DNA of 25,477 bases from a virus. The notes beneath the pieces are model-generated. The model did no database searches, was not told where the DNA came from, and worked only from the letters and a program-made list of their open reading frames with translations. The DNA is taken from IMG/VR virus record IMGVR_UViG_3300045884_000239, positions 1 through 25,477 of that record. One strand, written 5' to 3'. The position numbers were made by a program, and so were the translations under genes. Below are positions 7,950 to 14,504 of the stretch, one piece after another (within the stretch, counting starts at the first letter, position 1; every line of letters starts with the position of its first letter).

Positions 7950-8118
7950 GGTCGTGGTCCTCCCTGGGCCTCTTGGCCAGCGCCCGCACCTCCTCGGGCA
8001 CGCACGTGGCGCAGTACTTCCCCCAGCCGGGCAGGTGCAGGGCCGTGAGCGGCAGCGGGCCGGCGTAGACCAGGGGGACGTCCCTTTCGCAGCGGTCGCA
8101 GATGCGCAGGTCAGGCAT
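7939..8118 (-). CDS. Small zinc-ribbon protein (59 aa)
   Basis: A 59-residue frame too short for a standard ORF cut-off. It starts MPDLRICDRCERDVPLVYAG and ends at TAA inside the next gene. Two knuckles, CDRC (residues 7-10) and CATC (about 36-39), form a four-cysteine zinc ribbon; the C-terminus is Arg/His-rich. GGAGAC precedes the ATG and the gene overlaps both neighbours by 8-11 bp, as throughout this operon. Function unknown; a DNA- or protein-binding accessory factor is plausible. Confidence 0.6.
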   Translation of the reverse strand: MPDLRICDRCERDVPLVYAGPLPLTALHLPGWGKYCATCVPEEVRALAKRPREDHDHGC

Positions 8119-8302
8119 GGTCGGTCTCCTCGGGCGCCAGTCGCCCGTTCACGAACTGGTCGATGACCTGGTCGACGCGCAGCACCAGCGCGTCCAGCGC
8201 GTCGCGCATGGGGCCAGTGCCACACTCGTCGCGGATATGCTCCAGGGCCTCCGCGATCTGCGCCAGGGCGTGAAACAGTGCAAGATTGTCGAGCGTCGGC
8301 AT
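8111..8302 (-). CDS. Small helical acidic protein (63 aa)
   Basis: A 63-residue protein starting at the ATG behind AGAGGAGACGC. It is nearly all helix: ALFHALAQIAEALEHIRDEC, then ALDALVLRVDQVIDQFVNG, with regular hydrophobic spacing suggesting a helical hairpin or dimer. There is no membrane segment and one cysteine. Overlap with the next gene indicates coupled translation; a strong hairpin lies just upstream (8334-8358). No family recognised. Confidence 0.6.
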   Translation of the reverse strand: MPTLDNLALFHALAQIAEALEHIRDECGTGPMRDALDALVLRVDQVIDQFVNGRLAPEETDHA

Positions 8303-8333
8303 AGCGTCTCCTCTTCGTTTGGGCGCTGGCCGC

Positions 8334-8358
8334 CTGGCCTGACCACGAGCCAGGCCAG
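8334..8358 (-). other. Intercistronic hairpin
   Basis: Perfect 8-bp inverted repeat CTGGCCTG / CAGGCCAG with a 9-base loop, in the 76-bp gap between the stop at 8379 and the start at 8302. No T tract follows, so it is not a classical terminator. It lies about 20 bases before a GAGGAGACG ribosome binding site, like the hairpins in the 18-20 kb operon. Confidence 0.55.
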
Positions 8359-8378
8359 CGTGTATAGACGCACATCGG

Positions 8379-8747
8379 CTACAGGGGCAGTGTAGCACGG
8401 CCAGCATCGCGCGTGGCTCCCTGGCCCTCCCACAACCAGGCTCTCCCGCACGTGGGGCACAGGAAGGGCAACGTGGTCACCGGGTGCCAGGCATTACAGC
8501 ACGCCAGCTCTGGCCCTTGCTGCACCTCAATCTGCGGGTAGCTGTGTGCCTGACGCGTCCTCCCCAGGAGCTGGGCAGCCTCCTGGATGCGCGCTTCCTT
8601 CGCCTGGCGGTCCTGTTCCTCCTCCCACAGGGCGCGTGGCAGCACCCGCCTCACCCCGCAGCGGCACAGGCAAAAGACGTAGGCGCCGCTGGCCGAGGGC
8701 GCCACGAGGGCGAGCGCGGCCAGGTCGCGGTGGGTGCAGGCGGTCAC
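8379..8747 (-). CDS. Cys-rich zinc-ribbon protein (122 aa)
   Basis: Starts at GTG (8747) overlapping the upstream stop as GTGA, with GGGAGGA six bases before it. Cysteines come in two groups: CLCRCG near residues 27-31 after an early Cys/His, and CPTCG near residue 103, with CC just before. Between them is a basic/acidic helix (EEEQDRQAKEARIQEAAQLL). The 'VFCLCRCGVRR' segment resembles the zinc-binding start of short phage proteins that recognise ribosomal or DNA partners, but I cannot name it. Confidence 0.55.
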   Translation of the reverse strand: MTACTHRDLAALALVAPSASGAYVFCLCRCGVRRVLPRALWEEEQDRQAKEARIQEAAQLLGRTRQAHSYPQIEVQQGPELACCNAWHPVTTLPFLCPTCGRAWLWEGQGATRDAGRATLPL

Positions 8748-9001
8748 GGCGTTTCCTCCCTGCGCCACACGTCGGAAAGCCGCACCGCTTCCCCCGTCTG
8801 CGTATCGAGCGCCAGCGTCGTGTTGCGCTGGTTGAGCACGTAGCGCATGCCGGCGCCCTCAGCCAGCGCCTTAAGCGCCGCTCTCGTATGCGGGCAGCGT
8901 ACGACGACGCAGCGGCGCTGCGCGTCGAAGAGTTCCGCGAACCGAGACCGGTCGCAGAACGGGCAGGGGAAGACGTCTTCGCGCACCCAGAGCGGCGTCA
9001 C
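8744..9001 (-). CDS. Small zinc-ribbon protein (85 aa)
   Basis: GTG start at 9001 with GGGAGG seven bases upstream and GTGA overlap with the preceding gene. CPFC (residues 13-16) and C-x4-CPH (31-38) make a treble-clef-like zinc site at the N-terminus; the C-terminal half has a helix (TRAALKALAEGAG) and two strands. Many phage 'restriction alleviation protein Lar'-like proteins have a similar CPFCG…V.C..C.A layout, but the second knuckle here is C/H and the gene is short, so I offer that only as a possibility. Confidence 0.55.
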   Translation of the reverse strand: MTPLWVREDVFPCPFCDRSRFAELFDAQRRCVVVRCPHTRAALKALAEGAGMRYVLNQRNTTLALDTQTGEAVRLSDVWRREETP

Positions 9002-9288
9002 GGCGCGGCCTCCCTCGAGGCGGCGCGGGCGCGGGCGCGCTGCCGGTTCATCTGGCAGCGCAGGGCCACCTCCTTCGCCGTCGGCGTCGCGTCGCGGTGC
9101 CAGTGTCCCCACTCGCTGAGGGCCGTGAGCGCCTCCTCGGGCGTGTACGGCTCGAGGCGGTGCGCGCTGGTTGGCGTCGGCTGCGGCGCAGCCGCGGACT
9201 CGTGCCACGACATCGGCACGTAGGCGTAGGAGCGCGCAATGAGCAGAACGCGCGGCAACCCCCTGGCTTTAGCCATGGGGAGGTTCAA
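8998..9288 (-). CDS. Hypothetical protein (96 aa)
   Basis: TTG at 9288 is chosen because GGAGGAA lies seven bases upstream and TTGA overlaps the preceding stop. The ATG four codons later has no ribosome binding site of its own. Residues about 48-66 form a helix with conserved Trp (PEEALTALSEWGHW); the C-terminus is Arg/Ala-rich. No domain recognised. Confidence 0.5.
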   Translation of the reverse strand: MNLPMAKARGLPRVLLIARSYAYVPMSWHESAAAPQPTPTSAHRLEPYTPEEALTALSEWGHWHRDATPTAKEVALRCQMNRQRARARAASREAAP

Positions 9289-9584
9289 CGGTGTTCCTCC
9301 AACCAGGCGATGGCTTCGTGTTCAGCAATGACCTGAATCGTGGTCCATGGGAACCCGTCGATGTAGGTCGGGAAGTCCTCTTTCCCGTGTTCGATGATCT
9401 GGAGCATATAGCGGCTATTGACGCGCACCGTTGCCACGTTCAAGACTTCAATGCCGCGCCGGTAGGATTTGACCTTGATCCAGCCATTGAGCAGCACGCG
9501 GGGAACATCGTCTGCGGCCTCATCCGGGTCAAAGGACGCATAGACAACAGGGGGCGTGGGTTCTTTCTTTGCCAAAGCGGTCAT
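9285..9584 (-). CDS. Hypothetical protein (99 aa)
   Basis: ATG at 9584 overlaps the stop of the MT-A70 gene (ATGA), with AAGAAGG just upstream. Mixed alpha/beta composition: two or three strands (LNGWIKVKSYRRGIEVLNV, TVRVNSRYMLQIIEHGK) then a helix (EHEAIAWLEEHR). There are no cysteines, unlike most neighbours, no membrane segment and no known motif. Co-translated with the methylase. Confidence 0.55.
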   Translation of the reverse strand: MTALAKKEPTPPVVYASFDPDEAADDVPRVLLNGWIKVKSYRRGIEVLNVATVRVNSRYMLQIIEHGKEDFPTYIDGFPWTTIQVIAEHEAIAWLEEHR

Positions 9585-10189
9585 CCTTCTTCTTGATGCC
9601 AGAGCGTGTGAGCAATGTCGTTTCCCCAGACGGTCCAACCGTCGATGGCGTCACGCCCAAAGAGTTCGAGATACGGGCCGGGGCTGAACTTCTCAACGAG
9701 TCGTCGGATCTGGTCGGGCTTGCGACTATGCTCGCCCCTCTTCCAGATGCCCCAATTGCGTAGATCGTGCGTTTGGGGCGGGAGATTGCCGCGTACCCCG
9801 AGCAACATGAGTTCGCTGGCATTGCGCCAGTAATTGCCCAGGCCCATGCGCTCCTTGCCCCATCCGTAGTAGCCCTTGTACTCGAATCCCCAGGCGTGCA
9901 GCACGTCAAGACCCTGGGGCAACAGCGTATTGGGTACCCACAGGTGGAGATGCGCCCGCGCCAGGGCGAGCCGTCTCACCGGCAACGCTTTGATGGTGGC
10001 CAGAGACAGCGTGCCATAATGCTTCTCTGCCGCAGCCCGTGTGCTCCTATTGCGAAAGCTCCAGGGCGGATCGGCATAGATGCAGGCATAGCGCTGGCCC
10101 TGGTCCACCATCTGCCACAGCAGATCAACCTGCCCCCGGAGGACGGCAGGTGGCGTGGGCTCATGGAGGGTAAAAAGGTCTAGCTGCAT
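9581..10189 (-). CDS. MT-A70 family N6-adenine DNA methyltransferase
   Basis: A 202-residue protein. The catalytic motif DPPW is at residues 40-43 in IYADPPWSF, followed by an AAAEKHYGTLSL segment, a Trp-rich core (YYGWGKERMGLGNYWRNASE), the late EHSRKPDQIRRLVE motif and LELFGRD, all in the order seen in phage MT-A70 enzymes. These methylate adenine in DNA, commonly protecting phage DNA from restriction or marking it for regulation. Size matches the short phage form. It overlaps the upstream zinc-finger gene by 10 bp and couples to the following gene. Confidence 0.85.
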   Translation of the reverse strand: MQLDLFTLHEPTPPAVLRGQVDLLWQMVDQGQRYACIYADPPWSFRNRSTRAAAEKHYGTLSLATIKALPVRRLALARAHLHLWVPNTLLPQGLDVLHAWGFEYKGYYGWGKERMGLGNYWRNASELMLLGVRGNLPPQTHDLRNWGIWKRGEHSRKPDQIRRLVEKFSPGPYLELFGRDAIDGWTVWGNDIAHTLWHQEEG

Positions 10190-10614
10190 GGCGTCTCAGA
10201 CTCTGCCTGATACGGGAGTTTTTTCGCCGCGCGTTTGGTCGCCATTTTTTTGAGACACTTTGTACATTGTAGTCTCCCAGAGGCAGGGCGATGTTTGCCA
10301 CAGGTAGTACAGCGCCTTCTAATCAAGCGCAGGGTATATCGCTGCTGATCTTTCCTTTGCTGCTGAGCGACATGTCTGACACAATAACGTTTCCCTGGAA
10401 CGACTGGATCGGTCCAGCAATCCAGGCACTTGCCTTCCTCCCGCGCCCGTTGCTTGCCTGCCGTCATCTTATTGAGGCAATCCTGGCAACACGCTTTCCC
10501 CTCTAACGGGGGATTCTGGCAGCGTGCGCACTTCCCCAGGCTCTTATGCGCACGGTAGGAAAGTCGTTTCCTGGCCTTTGGACCATCAAGCAGTTCTTTG
10601 ATATTGCGTCTCAT
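10180..10614 (-). CDS. Protein with three tandem zinc ribbons
   Basis: A 144-residue basic protein; the ATG at 10614 overlaps the stop of the ParB-like gene. Three successive zinc sites are visible: CARC…CQDC (residues about 29-46), CLDC…C-x2-H (about 64-82) and CTTCGKHRPASGRLQCTKC (about 101-119), separated by Lys/Arg-rich helices. The C-terminus is Lys-rich. The arrangement resembles proteins that bind nucleic acid through repeated ribbons; I do not recognise a named family. Placed between a ParB-like protein and a DNA methylase, so a DNA-binding role is plausible. Confidence 0.6.
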   Translation of the reverse strand: MRRNIKELLDGPKARKRLSYRAHKSLGKCARCQNPPLEGKACCQDCLNKMTAGKQRAREEGKCLDCWTDPVVPGKRYCVRHVAQQQRKDQQRYTLRLIRRRCTTCGKHRPASGRLQCTKCLKKMATKRAAKKLPYQAESETPCS

Positions 10615-11507
10615 GCTTTGATATCCGGGAAGGGTTCGGGGTTGTTCTTGTCCGTGCCACGCCACAACAGTTGCCGTTTCTCTATGACTTTGCCTGCTTT
10701 GACGCTATGCCACGCTTTGATAACATATGACGCAATATGTGCCTGCTCAACGTTATTGAGGTGCAAGTTGGCGCTTTGTCGCGTGATCAACAAGTCACGC
10801 AGGTGCCAGGTGGTATGCTCGCGCGCATTGATGTTTTCCCCCTTGGAGAGTTCCGTAAAAAAGGTGTTCGCCAGCGCGCCATCCTGCTGGTGAAAGCGAT
10901 AATACAGGGCGACAGCGAGCCCTTTCGGAATGAGGTGGGCCACCTTCGCCCCCCAGGAACAGGCGGCACGCAGACCGGCATTTTCCGCCAGATAGTCCCG
11001 CATCAGAGGCTCTGGGATCTGCTTGCCCGAGAGCATATCTTTGCGCATGATGCGCCAGTCATAGCGTGCCGCAGCCGAGAGCAAATTGTGATTCGGTTCG
11101 CCATCGGCGGCGAACATATCGCCCCCAGAGCGTTTGGTGCCCGTGTCGATGGTATCAAAGCACGCATCAGGCCAGCCCCAGAGAATGACCACAGGCAGAG
11201 GGAGGCCAGAGGTGATGCACGCCTGCAAACGGTTTTGCCCGTCAATGGGTTCAAGATCCTGATTGAGGATGATGGGTTCACCGTTTTCCCGAAAGTATCC
11301 CCCCTGAAGCGCGCCCACGATTTTCTCCTGGGTGCGTGGTTTCTCAGGCCGGTTGCGTTTCATGCGGGCCAAAAGCCGTGCCGCGGTGGAGGTCTGCAGC
11401 AGCACACGCGCCCCCCCGCGTTCCTGCATCGACCAGCCGTGATCGAGCAACTCTTCAAATTCCGCACTGGTCATCTGCTGCATGACATACTTTTTTGCGA
11501 TAATCAT
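10611..11507 (-). CDS. ParB/Srx-fold phage protein
   Basis: A 298-residue protein with AAGGA before its ATG. Residues about 77-112 carry the ParB-type nuclease/CTPase-fold signature (NGEPIILNQDLEPIDGQNRL, with the DGQNRLQA core at 89-96 and then 'V-V-I-L-W-G'), followed by FDTIDTGTKRSGGD. This is a widespread phage family with an N-terminal ParB-like domain and a helical C-terminal half. The chromosome-segregation motif and HTH of true ParB are not apparent. Members may bind or nick DNA near replication origins, but roles are mostly unproven. It directly follows the replication genes in the operon, after a hairpin in the gap. Confidence 0.7.
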   Translation of the reverse strand: MIIAKKYVMQQMTSAEFEELLDHGWSMQERGGARVLLQTSTAARLLARMKRNRPEKPRTQEKIVGALQGGYFRENGEPIILNQDLEPIDGQNRLQACITSGLPLPVVILWGWPDACFDTIDTGTKRSGGDMFAADGEPNHNLLSAAARYDWRIMRKDMLSGKQIPEPLMRDYLAENAGLRAACSWGAKVAHLIPKGLAVALYYRFHQQDGALANTFFTELSKGENINAREHTTWHLRDLLITRQSANLHLNNVEQAHIASYVIKAWHSVKAGKVIEKRQLLWRGTDKNNPEPFPDIKA

Positions 11508-11531
11508 CGTCGTGTCCTTGCTGTGTGTATG

Positions 11532-11563
11532 GCGGCCAGGAGAGCGTCACCTCTGCTGGCCGC
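11532..11563 (-). other. Intercistronic hairpin
   Basis: GCGGCCAG pairs with CTGGCCGC; inside it AGAG pairs with CTCT after one mismatch, giving about 12 bp in total around a six-base loop. It sits in the 149-bp gap (11508-11656) between the loader and ParB-like genes and has no T tract, so it is more likely an mRNA processing or attenuation element than a full terminator. I see no gene in this gap. Confidence 0.5.
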
Positions 11564-11656
11564 TGTTGATCGTCGTTCCCTGCCCTCGCCTTCGCCTGGT
11601 TTTTCCTCCTTTCCCCCAGGCGCAGCAGAGATCTTCTTTCCGCGCGCAGGCCTGCC

Positions 11657-12139
11657 TCACGGCCTCTCCTCCCCCTCCCGCTCCAGCCACGCCAGCTGCG
11701 CCCTGAGCTGCGCCTTCGTGATCTCGGCGTCGCCGGTCGGCTCGTAGTGCAGCGCGTCCGGCGGGCGGCGAGCGCGTGGCCTGGGGATGGGCGGCGGCGC
11801 CGGCGTCTCGCCGTTCGGCCAGATGGACGCGATCAGGGCCTTCACCTCCTCGGGGGAGACGAGTTCCTCTCGGAGCTGCAACAGCTGCTCTGTGCTGGCG
11901 GGTGCCTCATATTTCTGCTTCTCCATCCAGTCGCGCGCATAGTCTCTGAGGACAACAGGCACCGGAAATTCCCGGTCCCATTTGACGACCTGCGCGCAGG
12001 CATGCCTGAGCGCAGTGATGGGAAGATCTGTGAGTGCCATCCAATAGACCTGGAGCAGCATTTCCGTGATGCTTGTATTAAACACGAGACCCAATGAGGT
12101 AAGCATCGTGCTGAACATCACCTTGTCGTCCGTGGTCAT
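11657..12139 (-). CDS. Probable replicative helicase loader (P-like)
   Basis: A 160-residue protein. ATG at 12139 is preferred (GGAG nine bases upstream) over the in-frame ATG at 12154, which has none. The N-terminal 75 residues are helical (VMFSTMLTSLGLVF, ITEMLLQVYWMALTDLP, ITALRHACAQVV…FPVPVVLRDYA), closely resembling the loader/inhibitor family (G39P-like and related phage proteins) that brings the host DnaB helicase to the phage origin. The C-terminal half is a Pro/Arg-rich linker and a short acidic helix. It lies immediately downstream of the O-like initiator and overlaps its 3' end by 62 bases, the classic O-P order. Confidence 0.7.
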   Translation of the reverse strand: MTTDDKVMFSTMLTSLGLVFNTSITEMLLQVYWMALTDLPITALRHACAQVVKWDREFPVPVVLRDYARDWMEKQKYEAPASTEQLLQLREELVSPEEVKALIASIWPNGETPAPPPIPRPRARRPPDALHYEPTGDAEITKAQLRAQLAWLEREGEERP

Positions 12140-13061
12140 CGTGATCGTCTCCATGGATGAAGTTATGCACATGCCGCATCGTACGAAACTCTCGGTCACT
12201 CAACCGGTCTCGTGCTGCTTGCTGCTGTGCGAACTCGATCGGCACGAGGTCGTCTTCATAGCGTGCCTGGTTGAGGTAGGTCGTCGGCAGCGGAATTTTG
12301 GTTTTGTCCCTCCCGACCCAGAGGGTGATGAGGAGCCGCTCGATCTTGGCCGCGATTTCGTCGGCGCGCTCTTCGAGACCACGTGTCTGCCAGATGGCGA
12401 AGGCCTCGACCTTGCCTTCCTTGCGACCGATGGGATACGACTCCCAGAAGCGGGTAAAGCCGTCTGTGTAATTGGTGGCCGGGGTCTTGCTCGCCTTCGT
12501 GCGTACGCGAGATGTCCCCTCGCGCGCGCGTTCACGCTCGAACGAAGTGAGAGCGTGGTTTTCTGTCTTGTGTCCTTCAGTGGGAGTCCTTAAATCCAAC
12601 CCTTCCAGTCTTCCTGGTAGACTAGGTAGGTTCTCTGGTGTACCAGGGTAGTTCTCCTGGAAAACCGGGGGTAGTCTTTCTGGTGAACTAGGTAGTCTTT
12701 CTGGTGAACTAGGTAGTCTTTCTGGTGAACTAGGTAGGGGTGTACTGGTGTCTGTCTCAGGTTCGAGGATGGTATAGACGTTCGAGCCGCGTTCCCCATT
12801 GGACGCGTGTCGTGCTTCGATGCGAATGAGGCCGGCGTCTTCGAGCACTTTGAGATATTTGGCGACAGCGCCCCTGGAGATATGCAAGGTCTTCTGGAAG
12901 TACGTATAGCTGGGAAAGCACGCGCCATGTTTGTCGGCGCACCTCGCGATCACGGCGTAGAGCGCCAGGCCGATAGGGCCAATGACCTGGGCATACGTAT
13001 CAATGATATCATCCGTCATCCAAAACCATGGGCGTCTGCGTCCGTCCCGAATAATATCCAC
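12078..13061 (-). CDS. Replication initiator (lambda O-like: N-terminal winged helix, C-terminal replisome-organiser domain)
   Basis: A 327-residue protein starting at GTG 13061 (GGGGAG nine bases upstream). Residues about 25-100 are a winged helix-turn-helix (IGLALYAVIARCADKHGACF, then ISRGAVAKYLKVLEDAGLI). Residues 111-153 are tandem 7-residue repeats, three of them exact (SSPERLP). Residues about 202-270 (FTRFWESYPIGRKEGKVEA…W…PLPTTYLNQARYEDD) match the C-terminal domain common to phage replication proteins. In lambda the origin iterons lie within gene O between these same two domains, and repeats are present here at that place. It is followed by the loader-like gene. The C-terminus beyond residue 300 is His/Asp-rich. 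Confidence 0.8.
   Translation of the reverse strand: MDIIRDGRRRPWFWMTDDIIDTYAQVIGPIGLALYAVIARCADKHGACFPSYTYFQKTLHISRGAVAKYLKVLEDAGLIRIEARHASNGERGSNVYTILEPETDTSTPLPSSPERLPSSPERLPSSPERLPPVFQENYPGTPENLPSLPGRLEGLDLRTPTEGHKTENHALTSFERERAREGTSRVRTKASKTPATNYTDGFTRFWESYPIGRKEGKVEAFAIWQTRGLEERADEIAAKIERLLITLWVGRDKTKIPLPTTYLNQARYEDDLVPIEFAQQQAARDRLSDREFRTMRHVHNFIHGDDHDDHGRQGDVQHDAYLIGSRV
12608..12736. repeat. Iteron-like repeats inside the initiator gene, candidate replication origin
   Basis: Three perfect 21-bp direct repeats run from 12671 to 12733 (unit begins GTAGTCTTTCTGG and ends GAACTAG). Three diverged units lie to the left, at about 12608-12670, for six in all; one of these is 24 rather than 21 bp. 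The period is two DNA turns. Codon-level drift of the outer units with conserved bases 'CTGGTG/A' suggests selection on DNA as well as protein. By analogy with lambda oriO these would bind the initiator's own winged helix. No AT-rich unwinding stretch is obvious beside them. Confidence 0.6.
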
Positions 13062-13104
13062 CGTGCATCTCCCCTGCGTTGTGCGCCTTGAGCGTCTCTC
13101 ACCC

Positions 13105-13299
13105 CTACTGCCGCGCCTCGCCGTTCGTGCGCGCGTGCTCGTCGCCGCCCTCGCGGCGTTGCCACTCCTGCCACTGCTCCGCGTCGGCCCGCCCCCGCCG
13201 GTAGCCTGCCTCGACGCCGGCGTAAAACCCGATGAGCGCTGCCGCCAGGCCGCCCAGCATCACCAGCACGAGCAGGCCAGCGGTTTCAATCACGGTCAT
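13105..13299 (-). CDS. Small single-pass membrane protein (64 aa)
   Basis: GGAGGAGG precedes the ATG. Residues 5-28 (ETAGLLVLVMLGGLAAALIGFY) form one membrane helix, followed by a Gly-Tyr-Arg-Arg boundary and a charged cytoplasmic-type tail rich in Gln, Trp, Arg and Glu. Its first bases overlap the end of the XRE gene upstream. Small membrane proteins in this position may be superinfection-exclusion or holin-like factors, but nothing specific is seen. Confidence 0.6.
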   Translation of the reverse strand: MTVIETAGLLVLVMLGGLAAALIGFYAGVEAGYRRGRADAEQWQEWQRREGGDEHARTNGEARQ

Positions 13300-13579
13300 T
13301 GGCCTCCTCCTGCCGCCTCGCCGGCACTCTCTCCGGCAGCAGTGCCTGCGGCGTCACGTGCAGCGCGTCCGCTGCTGCGCAGCAGCAGACTCGCGCCAGG
13401 CCGCACAGCGCCGACACCGCGGGGTCCCGCACCTGCCCGGCTTCGAGCCACTCCAGCCAGCGCGCGTCGACGCCCGCCCGGGACGCGAGGTCTTCGAGCG
13501 CGAGCCGGCGCACGGTGCGCAGGTGCGCCACACGGCGGCCGATGTAGGGGCCGAGGTAGAGCGGGGCGGTGGTCCTCAA
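13286..13579 (-). CDS. XRE-type helix-turn-helix protein (97 aa)
   Basis: TTG start at 13579 forms TTGA with the preceding stop and has GGGAGG nine bases upstream. Residues about 11-75 follow the Cro/C1 layout (IGRRVAHLRTVRRLALEDLA, SRAGVDARWLEWLEAGQV), though the central helix carries unusual CCCAAA residues. It is a likely DNA-binding regulator, probably of genes in this operon, since it is embedded in it rather than next to a divergent promoter. Cys-rich region and non-ATG start lower confidence slightly. Confidence 0.6.
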   Translation of the reverse strand: MRTTAPLYLGPYIGRRVAHLRTVRRLALEDLASRAGVDARWLEWLEAGQVRDPAVSALCGLARVCCCAAADALHVTPQALLPERVPARRQEEANDRD

Positions 13580-14007
13580 ATCGTCTGCCCTCCCCCCGTG
13601 AAGTCCGGCGTCACCGCGCCATCCAGCGGACACCACAGGTGCAGGCAGGCGTGGTGGATGGAGACATGCTTGCTCCTGGGCGGGTGGATCTGGTACGCCG
13701 TGGTATCCGTCCCGCAAAAGTGCTCTTTGACCTCGCACATCTCCCTCCACGTTGGGAGGCGTCCGCCACGATGCGAGACCGACACATGCAACCAGCGTTT
13801 GCGCTCACGAATGCTGGCAGAGAGCAGGACCAGCAGCCCCGTTTGTGAGCGGTAGGCGCGTCCGTACTCGCGCTCGCGGGACCAGTGGCGCGCGTCGATC
13901 TCCTGCCAACCGGTGGGCAGCGTCTCGGGCGCGATCGTCTGCAGGTGCAGCGGCGTGCCACCGTCGCCCAGGCGGTAGGTCTGGCCCTGATACGTGATGC
14001 TGTCCAA
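13576..14007 (-). CDS. Conserved phage protein, DUF7694-like
   Basis: A 143-residue protein from TTG 14007 with GGAGG eight bases upstream. The central part WLHVSVSHRGGRLPTWREM, then VKEHFCGTD…IHPP…HHACLHLWCPLDG and a Pro-Asp-Phe near the end, is the signature of a common phage protein of unknown function (I recall it as DUF7694). The N-terminal half has short strands. It contains no nuclease or binding motif. It lies between two zinc-containing small proteins in a chain of overlapping genes. Confidence 0.65.
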   Translation of the reverse strand: MDSITYQGQTYRLGDGGTPLHLQTIAPETLPTGWQEIDARHWSREREYGRAYRSQTGLLVLLSASIRERKRWLHVSVSHRGGRLPTWREMCEVKEHFCGTDTTAYQIHPPRSKHVSIHHACLHLWCPLDGAVTPDFTGGGQTI

Positions 14008-14010
14008 CGC

Positions 14011-14280
14011 TCAGCCCTCCCTCGTCTTGTCCCAGACGATGTGCGTCTGCTGCATGCCCGGCACGCGTGGCACCGGGTCGACCGACCACTGCTCGTAGGT
14101 GACGAGCCTCCCCTGCCCGCCCAGGTGCACCAGGTGAATCACTTCCGCCAGCGGGCAGCGCTGACACGCGCGCACGCACAGCTCCGGCGTGCCCTCCGCC
14201 GTGGGCAGGTGCAGCATCAGTTCCACGCGGCGCCAGTCGTGCGCATCCTCGGCGCACCACGTGGGTTGGCGGCGTTTCAC
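14011..14280 (-). CDS. Hypothetical protein (89 aa)
   Basis: GTG start at 14280 forms GTGA with the stop of the upstream gene; no separate ribosome binding site, so it depends on coupled translation. One Cys near the N-terminus (WCAEDAHDW) and a C-x3-C-x2-C cluster at about 35-42 (CVRACQRCPL) could bind metal. The C-terminal part has a Trp-rich segment. No family recognised. Confidence 0.5.
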   Translation of the reverse strand: MKRRQPTWCAEDAHDWRRVELMLHLPTAEGTPELCVRACQRCPLAEVIHLVHLGGQGRLVTYEQWSVDPVPRVPGMQQTHIVWDKTREG

Positions 14281-14492
14281 GGCGCGCACCGCGTGCACAC
14301 CGGCGGGGTGAGTTGCGCCCAGGCGCACCCATCCTCGCACCCCACGTTGTCCGTACAGCCACACACGGTGCACTGTCTTGCGCCGTTGCGGGCGACGTCG
14401 TAGGCGCGCTCGTCGACGAGGAGCGCCCAGTCGAGATCGAGGACCAGGTCCTCACCGTCGTCGTGGTCATCCGTGGTGCTGAGGAGGTACAT
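14277..14492 (-). CDS. Small Cys-rich zinc protein (71 aa)
   Basis: AAGGAGA precedes the ATG. The first half is acidic (DDHDDGEDLVLDLDW); the second contains CTVCGCTDNVGCEDGCAW…CTRC. This C-x2-CG-C…C-x3-CAW…C-x2-C pattern is shared by a family of short phage zinc proteins of unknown function. It stands at the head of a coupled group (14492 to 13105). Confidence 0.65.
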   Translation of the reverse strand: MYLLSTTDDHDDGEDLVLDLDWALLVDERAYDVARNGARQCTVCGCTDNVGCEDGCAWAQLTPPVCTRCAP

Positions 14493-14504
14493 GGGGAATC
14501 TCCT

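Noticed and set aside
12671-12733. CRISPR-like array
   Set aside because: The 21-bp repeats are directly adjacent with no spacers and lie in frame in the initiator gene.
12982-13855. Plus-strand frames of 207-288 codons
   Set aside because: Opposite four small minus-strand genes that form a coupled chain; Pro/Arg/Ala-rich low-complexity translations typical of GC-rich antisense.
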